Assembly (NCBI RefSeq): GCF_000739615.1
Contig: NZ_BATP01000003.1
Coordinates: 248,001 to 312,000 of the forward strand
DNA: 64,000 nucleotides
From: Haloferula sp. BvORR071
Lineage (GTDB): Bacteria; Verrucomicrobiota; Verrucomicrobiia; Verrucomicrobiales; Akkermansiaceae
Reading direction: 5' to 3'
The translations under genes and the position numbers were made by a program. A model generated the notes under the pieces. The model was given only the letters and a program-made list of their open reading frames with translations. It was not told where the DNA came from and did no database searches. Shown here one piece after another: positions 17,718 through 25,053 of the stretch (its first letter is position 1; the number at the start of each line of letters is the position of its first letter).

Positions 17718-18736
17718 CGGGCGTGGGTGTCGTGCAGTGGCTGGCATCGCTACGATTGTTGGCGCGCCTGGCGATTCCGCTTGCGGGGGCGGGTGGTCGC
17801 GGCATGACCCGGGAGGTCTCGATTATCATTCCCGCGCGGAATGAGGCCGCTAACTTGCCCCGCCTGCTGAAGTCGATCGCGGCCCAAGGCGTGCAGCCGC
17901 GCGAGGTGATCGTGGTCGATGATGATTCGGATGATGGCACGGCAGAGATCGCGGCTTCCTTCGGGGCGCGCGTGATTCCTTCTCGACCCTTGCCGTCCGA
18001 TTGGCGCGGCAAGTCGTGGGCTTGCGCGCAGGGAGCCGATGCGGCGGAGGGGCGACTGCTGCTGTTCGTGGACGCCGATTGCCGCTTTGAGGAGGGCGGC
18101 TTGGATGTGATTCTCAGCCGCTATCCCGGCGGGGCATTTGCAGTCTGCCCTTATCATTCGGTCGAGCGGATCTACGAAAATCTCTCCGCCTTCTTTAACT
18201 TGATCATGGTCGGCAGCACTGCGCCGCTCGGACTCTTCGGCCAGTGCCTGTTGGTGGATGGGGAGAGCTACCACAGGGCGGGTGGTTACTACACTGTCAG
18301 AGCGGAGATTCTCGAAAACGTGAAGATCGCGAGCCGTTTCCGCGCCGCAGGGGTGAAGACATACAGCGTGGCAGGAAGAGGGATGATTTCGTTCCGCATG
18401 TATCCCGACGGGATTGCTTCTTTGATCGAGGGCTGGACCAAGGGCTTCGCCAGCGGAGCTGCCGCGACGCCCTTACCAACGCTGGTGCTGATATCGGCTT
18501 GGATCGGCGGGCTGATCCTCGGGATCGTCGCACCCTTCGTGGTGTCGTGGGGTTGGCTGGTTTATCTCGCATTCGCACTGCAGTGCGTCGTGATGCTACG
18601 GCGGATCGGGAACTTTTCGCCGCTAGCCGGACTATTCTATCCGATCGTGCTGCTGTTCTATCTGGTCGTGTTCGTCCGGTCGCTGGGGCCTGCTGGCAAA
18701 AAGGCTACATGGAAGGGTCGCAGCCTGCATGCATGA
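17696..18736 (+). CDS. crtQ: CrtQ-like carotenoid-acid glycosyltransferase (GT2)
   Basis: 346 residues. An N-terminal hydrophobic segment (about 5-30) is followed by a GT2 domain with VSIIIPARNEAANLP, the nucleotide-binding VVDDDSDDGT and the metal-binding FVDADCRF. Three or more C-terminal membrane segments lie in about residues 255-335. This layout matches CrtQ, the 4,4'-diaponeurosporenoate glycosyltransferase, which puts a sugar on the carboxyl end of the C30 carotenoic acid at the inner membrane. The start lies inside the crtP 3' end and the stop overlaps the crtO start by 8 nt, so the three are translationally coupled. A generic membrane GT2 is the alternative, but the neighbours make CrtQ much more likely. 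Confidence 0.85.
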   Translation: MGQEWIIAGVGVVQWLASLRLLARLAIPLAGAGGRGMTREVSIIIPARNEAANLPRLLKSIAAQGVQPREVIVVDDDSDDGTAEIAASFGARVIPSRPLPSDWRGKSWACAQGADAAEGRLLLFVDADCRFEEGGLDVILSRYPGGAFAVCPYHSVERIYENLSAFFNLIMVGSTAPLGLFGQCLLVDGESYHRAGGYYTVRAEILENVKIASRFRAAGVKTYSVAGRGMISFRMYPDGIASLIEGWTKGFASGAAATPLPTLVLISAWIGGLILGIVAPFVVSWGWLVYLAFALQCVVMLRRIGNFSPLAGLFYPIVLLFYLVVFVRSLGPAGKKATWKGRSLHA

Positions 18737-19205
18737 GCTTCCAACAGCTTGGGTTACAGTCCTGAACGCGGCCGGTTTTCCGGTGCTGCAGCTCGGCATC
18801 GCTTGGGTTTTCACGCGTCTTCCGGCAGCGTGGTTCGAGCGGGCTCCCCGAAATGGCAATTCGTTGCCGCGCTTCTACGAGCGGGCGCTGCTAATCAAGC
18901 GTTGGAAGGATCTGGTGCCGGATGGCGCAAGTTGGTTCAGCGGTGGCTTTGGCAAGGCGGCGCTGACCGAAGGCAGTAGTTGGAACTACTTGCGCCGGTT
19001 TCGGGCCGAGACGATTCGTGGAGAATCGTGCCACTGGACAGCGCTGCTATTCATTCCGGTGTTCTTTCTTTGGAATCCTGTCTGGGCTGATTGGGTGATG
19101 GCTGGGGCATTCGCCGTCGCGAATCTTCCCTGCATTGCGATCCAGCGCTACAACCGGGGCCGCATCGACCGACTCCTGGGAAAAGCCGTTAGAGCAGCGC
19201 GCTGA
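18729..19205 (+). CDS. crtO: CrtO-type glycosyl-carotenoate acyltransferase
   Basis: 158 residues with two to three membrane segments. It carries the recognisable family core: LPRFYERALLIKRWKDLVPD, then SWFSGGFGK, RAETIRGESCHW, and near the C-terminus ANLPCIAIQRYNRGR. This is the small integral membrane family of glycosyl-4,4'-diaponeurosporenoate acyltransferase (CrtO of Staphylococcus), which esterifies the sugar of the glycosyl carotenoid with a fatty acid. The length is as expected (about 160). It overlaps crtQ upstream, and at its 3' end it overlaps the convergent crtN gene by 17 nt. Note that the name crtO is also used for an unrelated beta-carotene ketolase. Confidence 0.88.
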   Translation: MHELPTAWVTVLNAAGFPVLQLGIAWVFTRLPAAWFERAPRNGNSLPRFYERALLIKRWKDLVPDGASWFSGGFGKAALTEGSSWNYLRRFRAETIRGESCHWTALLFIPVFFLWNPVWADWVMAGAFAVANLPCIAIQRYNRGRIDRLLGKAVRAAR

Positions 19206-20706
19206 CCAGATCAGCTTTTTGGTATGCCACTCCACGCTCATCGCAAATGAGATTCGATGAGATGCGGCCGCTTTCATAGATCGTGGGCAGGCCGCTGCCG
19301 GGGTGAGTGCCGCCACCGACAAGATAGAGGTTCTCGTAGCCGCGCATGCGGTTATGCGGACGCAGGTAGAGCATCTGGTCGAGGGTGTGGGCAAGATTGA
19401 AGGTCGCGCCCATGAAGACATCCAGCCCATCCCGCCAGGAGGCGGGCGTGATCATCCGCTCGGCGACAATGTGCCGCCGGAGATTTTTGAGAGCGGTCCT
19501 TTGCTCGATGCGGTCCAAGACCATTTCGCGGTATTCCGGGCCGTAGGAGTTCCAGTCGAGGCCGTGGCGTGTATTGATGGTGGGGACCAGTACGTAAATG
19601 CCGGACTTTCCCGCTGGAGCAACATGAGGATCCAGGGCCGAGGAATTACGGACGTAAATGGACATGTCCTTCGAAACCTCCCGCTCGCCTTGGATCTCCA
19701 GGACGTTGCGGTGATAGTCATCAGCGAACATCACGTGATGGTGCGCTTGATCCGCATAGATCCGGTCGAGCCCGAGATAGAGCATGAAAGTCGAGCAGGA
19801 GAATTTCTTGCGCTCCAGATTGGCCTTCGGCACGGTACGTTCACCCATGAGCGAAGTCGCAGCATGGGCGTAGTCGGCATTCGTGATCGCGTCGTCGCAC
19901 TCGACTCTCTCGCCGTCTTCCAAGACCAGTCCAGTCACGCGGTTTCCGCTGAAACGGAGTTCTTTCACGGGCGCGCCCAAGCGAAGCTTGCCGCCGTGTT
20001 CCTCGAAGACCTTGGCCATCGCTTGCGAGATCCGGCACAGACCGCCTTGCACGTGATAAATGCCGAACTTGTATTCGGTGTAGGATAGGATGCTGAAGAG
20101 GGCCGGGCAGTTCCAAGGCGACATGCCCAGATACTTCGCTTGGAAGGTGAAGGCCAGCTTCAGCCGGTCATCGGTAAAATAGCGGTCTAGCACGTCCACG
20201 ACCGAATCCCTCGTGGCAACGTAGGGGAGTGCCTTGAGCAAGGTGCTGCTAAGGTAGGCGCTCAGCTTGTGGTAGGGCCGCTGAAGGCAAGGGTAGATCG
20301 TCCTCATCTTGCGGGCGTGGTCCGCCATGAAGCGCCGGAAGCCATCGGCATTTCCGGGGAAGACCCGCTCGATGTTTTCCGCCATTCGGACCGGGTCGGA
20401 GCTCGTTTCGATTGATGTCTCACCCCAAGAAAGGCGGGTCATCGGGTCGAGCTGCCGGAAATCCAAATAGTCCTCGGAATGCCGCCCTGCCTCCTCAAAC
20501 GCCTCATCAAGGGTAAACTTCTGGTGTAGGAAGGTCGGCCCGGTATCGAAGGAGTAGCCGTCGAAAGCGAGTTCTGCGTTCCTGCCGCCTACCCGGTCGT
20601 GCTTTTCATAGATCGTCACGTCGAAGCCCCGGCGGGCCAAGATCATCCCTGCCGTCAGGCCGCCAGGGCCGGCTCCGATGATGGCAACACGATTCTTTTC
20701 CGGCAT
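19189..20706 (-). CDS. crtN: CrtN-type diapophytoene (dehydrosqualene/squalene) desaturase
   Basis: 505 residues of the phytoene desaturase family with an N-terminal FAD motif AIIGAGPGGLTAGMI (residues 8-22), the GGRN turn and the C-terminal YLVGGGTHPGSGLP block. Segments such as FDTGPTFL, FQAKYLGM, HHVMFADDYHRN and GIYVLVPT resemble CrtN more than CrtP. CrtN desaturates the C30 backbone to diaponeurosporene or diapolycopene. It is on the strand opposite to crtPQO, converging with crtO (17-nt overlap), which is unlike the staphylococcal crtOPQMN order. No crtM is in the window, so the substrate must come from elsewhere: dehydrosqualene, or squalene made by HpnCDE. It is divergent from the M16 peptidase gene with 121 bp between starts. 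Confidence 0.86.
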   Translation of the reverse strand: MPEKNRVAIIGAGPGGLTAGMILARRGFDVTIYEKHDRVGGRNAELAFDGYSFDTGPTFLHQKFTLDEAFEEAGRHSEDYLDFRQLDPMTRLSWGETSIETSSDPVRMAENIERVFPGNADGFRRFMADHARKMRTIYPCLQRPYHKLSAYLSSTLLKALPYVATRDSVVDVLDRYFTDDRLKLAFTFQAKYLGMSPWNCPALFSILSYTEYKFGIYHVQGGLCRISQAMAKVFEEHGGKLRLGAPVKELRFSGNRVTGLVLEDGERVECDDAITNADYAHAATSLMGERTVPKANLERKKFSCSTFMLYLGLDRIYADQAHHHVMFADDYHRNVLEIQGEREVSKDMSIYVRNSSALDPHVAPAGKSGIYVLVPTINTRHGLDWNSYGPEYREMVLDRIEQRTALKNLRRHIVAERMITPASWRDGLDVFMGATFNLAHTLDQMLYLRPHNRMRGYENLYLVGGGTHPGSGLPTIYESGRISSNLICDERGVAYQKADLVSALL

Positions 20707-20827
20707 GCGCGGCTAGTCTATGCAGAAACCCGGGTGCCACAAGGGGCAGGCAACAAGAATTCGGCAAAGATTCAAACGCCTGGACTCCGGACTCGCCGCC
20801 GCTGCTGTCATCTCCCAAGCTCTGCGC

Positions 20828-23536
20828 ATGCAGCAGCGCGCCTTGCCGTTCTTGGTCATCGCCATTTCCTTGTCACCGGCGCATGCCGAAATCGGAGGCT
20901 TCAAGGAGATCCGTTCGCTGGGCGGGATCACCGAATACCGGCTGGATGCCAACGGGCTCACAGCGCTGCTGATGCCTGAGAAGTCGGCGCCGGTGGTCAC
21001 TTACATGACGACCTTCCGGATCGGCTCGCGGAACGAGAGCTATGGCACGACCGGTGCGACGCACTTGCTTGAGCATCTGATGTTCAAGGGCACGGCCAAG
21101 CACAACAAGGAGGCGGGCAATGGCTACGACCAACTGCTGGAAAGCACCGGCGCGGAACTGAACGCGACCACTTGGCTGGATCGCACGAATTACTTCTGCA
21201 CCCTGGGTCCGCAGGACCTGCCGGTGGTGGTGGAACTGGAGGCCGACCGGATGCGCAACCTGCGGCTGCGCGAGGAGGACCGGCGGCCGGAGATGACGGT
21301 GGTACGGAATGAATTCGAGCGAGCGGAGAACGATCCCGAGACCGCACTGACCACCGAATTGTGGGCGACCGCTTACCTCGCCCACCCTTACCGGCACAGC
21401 GTGCTTGGCTGGCGCAGTGATGTGGAGAAGGTGCCGATCGAGAAGCTGAAGGCTTTTTACGATACCTACTATTGGCCGGACAACGCGACGATCTCGGTGG
21501 TCGGTGACTTCGAAGCGGACAGCGTGCTGAAGTTGATCGCAGAGAAGTATGCAGTGATCCCGAAAGCGCCCCATGCGATCCCCGAGGTCTATACCGAAGA
21601 GCCCGAGCAAACCGGACCACGGCGGGTGATGGTCAAGCGACCGGGTGAACTGGGTGTCGTGAGCATCGCATTCAAATCGCCGACCGGCCGCGATGCGGAC
21701 TATCCGGCGCTGACGGTGCTCTGCGACTTGCTCTGCAATGGCAAGGGCAGCCGCTTATACAAGACGCTGACCGATGAGGGGCTGACCACCGATGTGAGCG
21801 CCTATTCCGAGTTCACGCGCGATCCTTCGCTGCTGACGGTCTCCGCCGAGATCACGCCGGACAGCGATCCTGCCACAGTGGAACGCAAGATCCACGAGGT
21901 GCTGGACAAGCTGATCGCGGGAGGCGTGAGCGACAAGGAGGTGAAGATGGCAATTGCGCGTCTCAAGGCAGAGCAGGCCTTTGCACGCGATGGCTCGCAG
22001 GCGATGTCCAACGATCTCTCGAACTGCATTTCCGTGGGCGACTGGACGCTCTATCTGCGCGAACAGGAAACGCTGGAGGCGGTGACCGCGGCCGATGTGC
22101 AGCGGGTGGCGAAGAAGTGGCTGGTGAAGGAGCGCAGCACCACCGGCTGGTATGTGCCGAAGAAAGAGAAGGAGGAAGAAGGCAAGAAGAATGAGGCCGG
22201 TGAGGCCGCGCCGCAGATCTCGGCGACTCCCTTGCAGCAGCAAGCGGATTTGATTCTTCCGGAGATTGCCCCTGCCCCACCGATGGAGGTGGCGAAGATC
22301 GCGCCGCGGGTCAGCCGGGGGCGCAGCGGCGGACTCGATCTGTTAGTCTGCCCGACGGGCGTGAAGGAGGTTGTCACCATCAGCGGTGGCTTCCCCTGCG
22401 GTGCTCCGGGCGAAGAGGCCCTGGCGGCCTTCACCGCGCGCCTGCTCGACAAGGGCACGACCATGCACGATTCCGATGCCATCACCGCGATGCTGGATGC
22501 TGTGGGCGCGACGATGGAGTTCACCGCCGCGGACGGTAATCTGAATTTCTCGGCGCGCTGCCTGAAGAAGGATCTGCCGCTGGTGATTTCACTGCTGGGC
22601 GAGCAACTGCGCACACCGGCCTTCAAGAAGGAAGAGATCGCGAAGGAGCGGACTCAATTGCTGGCGGACACGGCGCAGACTCGCTCCGACACCTCGGCGC
22701 AGGCGGCGATCGCCTTCAGCCGGGCGGCTTTCCCGGCGGGACATCCGAATCGCGACGCGACCACCGATGAGACGATCGCGGCGCTGAAGAAGATCCAGCG
22801 TGGCGAATTGGAGGCATTCCACAAGAAGTGGTTCGGCCCCGCGGCAGCGACGCTGGTGGTGGTCGGAGATGTTGAGCCTGCAGCCTGCCAAGCCGAGGTT
22901 GAGAAGGCTTTCCAAGGTTGGAGTGGCGGCCTGCCGCATGCGACGGCGGCAGTCGCACCTGCGCTCGGCAGCGCGCTGGATGTGAAGGTGGCGGTGCCGG
23001 GCAAGGAGAGCGCAAGTGTCTTGCTGGGACAGCCGGTTGGACTGAATTTCCGCGATCCCGACGTGCTGCCGCTATCGCTGGCGACGGCGGTGCTCGGGCA
23101 GGGCTTCACGAGCCGCCTGCTCAGCACGGTGCGCGATGCGGAGGGGCTGACCTATGGACTCGAGGCCGGGATGTGGGGAGACACAACGGTGGACGGAGCC
23201 TGGGAAATCGAGTCGACCTTCGCGCCGCAGTTGGTGGAGGAAGGATTGAAGTCGGTCCGGCGCGAGCTGGAAAAATGGCACGATGGCGGGCTGACTCCCG
23301 CTGAGCTGGCGTATCGGAAGAGTGTGCTGATTGGTCGGCACCGGGTGGGCCTGGCGACGACGACGAATGTGGCGGGAGCGCTGCTGGCGACGGTGCGCCG
23401 TGGCCTGCCGCTGAGCTGGCTGGATGATTACCCGGCGCAGGTATCGGCGCTGACCCTGGAGCAAGTAAACGAAGTGGTGAAGCGGCGGCTCGATCCGGCG
23501 AAGATGATCACGGTGAAAAGCGGCAGCTTGCCGTAA
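20828..23536 (+). CDS. Exported M16-family zinc metallopeptidase (two-domain)
   Basis: I start at the ATG at 20828, which gives a signal peptide MQQRALPFLVIAISLSPAHA; the frame is open further upstream but that extension is not protein-like. The 902-residue product has two M16 halves. The first carries the inverted zinc motif HLLEH (H79, E82, H83) and the downstream acidic segment with EMTVVRNEFERAE. The second half (from about residue 500) lacks HxxEH and is the non-catalytic half, as usual for long PqqL/YmxG-type proteins. A charged linker rich in Lys and Glu (KEKEEEGKKNE) separates them. It probably degrades peptides in the periplasm. It is followed by a small exported protein 70 bp downstream. 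Confidence 0.88.
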   Translation: MQQRALPFLVIAISLSPAHAEIGGFKEIRSLGGITEYRLDANGLTALLMPEKSAPVVTYMTTFRIGSRNESYGTTGATHLLEHLMFKGTAKHNKEAGNGYDQLLESTGAELNATTWLDRTNYFCTLGPQDLPVVVELEADRMRNLRLREEDRRPEMTVVRNEFERAENDPETALTTELWATAYLAHPYRHSVLGWRSDVEKVPIEKLKAFYDTYYWPDNATISVVGDFEADSVLKLIAEKYAVIPKAPHAIPEVYTEEPEQTGPRRVMVKRPGELGVVSIAFKSPTGRDADYPALTVLCDLLCNGKGSRLYKTLTDEGLTTDVSAYSEFTRDPSLLTVSAEITPDSDPATVERKIHEVLDKLIAGGVSDKEVKMAIARLKAEQAFARDGSQAMSNDLSNCISVGDWTLYLREQETLEAVTAADVQRVAKKWLVKERSTTGWYVPKKEKEEEGKKNEAGEAAPQISATPLQQQADLILPEIAPAPPMEVAKIAPRVSRGRSGGLDLLVCPTGVKEVVTISGGFPCGAPGEEALAAFTARLLDKGTTMHDSDAITAMLDAVGATMEFTAADGNLNFSARCLKKDLPLVISLLGEQLRTPAFKKEEIAKERTQLLADTAQTRSDTSAQAAIAFSRAAFPAGHPNRDATTDETIAALKKIQRGELEAFHKKWFGPAAATLVVVGDVEPAACQAEVEKAFQGWSGGLPHATAAVAPALGSALDVKVAVPGKESASVLLGQPVGLNFRDPDVLPLSLATAVLGQGFTSRLLSTVRDAEGLTYGLEAGMWGDTTVDGAWEIESTFAPQLVEEGLKSVRRELEKWHDGGLTPAELAYRKSVLIGRHRVGLATTTNVAGALLATVRRGLPLSWLDDYPAQVSALTLEQVNEVVKRRLDPAKMITVKSGSLP

Positions 23537-23606
23537 GTTCCCGCTTCGTCCTCCAGTCAGGGTCGGAAAGTTTCCAAGGATTTGCCCAGGCCGGTGTCTC
23601 GACGGA

Positions 23607-24158
23607 ATGAAGATTCGCTCGATCCTATCCGCCTTGTTGATCGCGTCCGGCCTTCGCGCGCATGCCTTCGACTTGAAGGAAGCGTCGACGGAACGCTTCA
23701 AGGTGAGCTACGTGGAGCCAGAGAAGGTGCCGGAGATGAAGGATCTGCCGGACTACTACCCCGGACGCGAAAGCGCGATCCGGGATGATCAGGCGGCAGT
23801 CCAGCGAGGCGATTCCGAGAAAGATCGTCTACAGCGCCGGCAGATGCATTTCCGCCATGCGGTCTATCCGATCCGGGTAACCGACACGACTACCGGAATC
23901 ATCTACGAAGTGGCCAAGGACCGCCGGACGATCACGGCGACCAATCCCAAGGGTGAGAAGCTGTGGGCGGTGAATCCCTTTGAGGATGCGAAGCTGAAGC
24001 CCTACCGGGTGAAGCATCCGATCATCTTTTATTTTGGGAAGTCGCAGCCTGGAGCCCCAAGGAAAGGCAAGCTGCAGCTGGGGCTGGAATTCGATTCGTC
24101 GCAGTTCGGGACCCTGGATCTGGCTGACGGGGAGTTTCGGTTTTTGGGGCAGGATTGA
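23607..24158 (+). CDS. Small exported hypothetical protein
   Basis: 183 residues with signal peptide MKIRSILSALLIASGLRAHA. The mature part has a helical, charged N-terminal half (PDYYPGRESAIRDDQ onwards) and a beta-rich C-terminal half (IIYEVAKDRRTITATNPKGE, then IIFYFGK). I do not recognise the family. It lies 70 bp after the M16 peptidase on the same strand and may share its transcript. It converges with the CAP-domain lipoprotein gene with only 20 bp between them. Confidence 0.7.
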   Translation: MKIRSILSALLIASGLRAHAFDLKEASTERFKVSYVEPEKVPEMKDLPDYYPGRESAIRDDQAAVQRGDSEKDRLQRRQMHFRHAVYPIRVTDTTTGIIYEVAKDRRTITATNPKGEKLWAVNPFEDAKLKPYRVKHPIIFYFGKSQPGAPRKGKLQLGLEFDSSQFGTLDLADGEFRFLGQD

Positions 24159-24178
24159 GGGCGACGCGGTGCGCGAAG

Positions 24179-24730
24179 TCACCAAGCGCGGCCCACGCCC
24201 GGAGCTCCTTGGCCAGTGCCGGGTTTTGAGCCGAACATCTGGGTCACCCAGATGTTGCCCTGCTCGTTTTGGGCGATGCCGAGGCCAGTGACAGAGTAGG
24301 CGGAGTCGAGAAGGCTGCGGCGATGGCCGGAGGAATTGATCCAGCTTTGCAGCATGGCCTGCGGGTCGCGGCCGCGCTGGACAGGCCAGCGCATGACGTT
24401 CTCGGCGGTGCTGTGGATCTGGTAAGTGGCGGAGGCCTTGGCATAGCGGGTGGCGGCACCGTCGTGGCTCATGACACCGCTGCGGGCCATGGCCTCGGCA
24501 TGCTGCCGGGCCATTTCCTCGAGACCGGCATGGCGGCCCAAGGTGCTCTTGCCATTGGCGCGGCGGTAAGAATTTGCGGCTTCGCGCAGGCGGACCCCGA
24601 AGTCGTGGAGACCGGGGACATTGACGACTTGGTGGTTCCCGCCGCCGACGGAGCCGCAGGAGGAAAGCAAGGGCGAGGTCGCGGCGAGCAAACCGAGGGC
24701 AAGCAGGCGAGAGAAGATCCGGAGCTTCAT
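24179..24730 (-). CDS. CAP (SCP/PR-1) domain lipoprotein
   Basis: 183 residues with a lipoprotein signal: LLSSC places the lipidated Cys at 25. The CAP-domain core follows: HDFGVRLREAANSYRRANGK, LEEMARQHAEAMARSG, MSHDGAATRYAKA, AENVM, MLQSWINSSGHRRSLLD and GLGIAQNEQGNIWVTQMFG. These give the conserved His and Glu residues of bacterial CAP proteins, which are extracellular and of uncertain biochemical role. It is probably anchored in the outer membrane. It is divergent from gltB across a 323-bp gap. Confidence 0.88.
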   Translation of the reverse strand: MKLRIFSRLLALGLLAATSPLLSSCGSVGGGNHQVVNVPGLHDFGVRLREAANSYRRANGKSTLGRHAGLEEMARQHAEAMARSGVMSHDGAATRYAKASATYQIHSTAENVMRWPVQRGRDPQAMLQSWINSSGHRRSLLDSAYSVTGLGIAQNEQGNIWVTQMFGSKPGTGQGAPGVGRAW

Positions 24731-25053
24731 GCTGTGGCGGTATGCAAAACCCAGCAGGAAGAGACAAGCCGGAGGTTTTTCGATGAGACCCCGCGTAAAA
24801 CCCGGGCAAGTTTTGCTCCTAAATGGACGATTTGCGGGTCAGTAGTGGCGGATAGGTTGCCAGTTTGTGGATTTTCCCGACATTTTTGACACCTTGGCCA
24901 CCCAATTGGGTGGCGGGTGACAGAGCGGGGCATAAATCCTGCTTGGCATGGCACCAAAGCTGCCCTTTATTCCCGCCCCCGCGGTGGTTCGCCCTTCCGC
25001 GCTGATTTGAGAGCGCGGCACCGCGGGACTGGCAACTTTTGCCAATCCCTGCG
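24731..25053. promoter_or_regulatory. Divergent CAP-lipoprotein/gltB intergenic region with palindromes
   Basis: No gene is visible in these 323 bases. They hold an 18-bp perfect palindrome (24897-24914, GCCACCCAATTGGGTGGC) about 140 bp before gltB. Immediately upstream of gltB is a short hairpin, TGGCAA-CTT-TTGCCA (25030-25044), ending 9 nt before the start codon, where it could mask ribosome entry. No Shine-Dalgarno sequence is evident for gltB. Confidence 0.45.
24897..24914. promoter_or_regulatory. Perfect 18-bp palindrome, putative operator
   Basis: GCCACCCAATTGGGTGGC is fully self-complementary with no spacer, which suits a dimeric DNA-binding protein better than a terminator. It has no T-tract. 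It sits between divergent promoters, so it could control gltB, the CAP lipoprotein, or both. The cognate regulator is not known. Confidence 0.4.
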
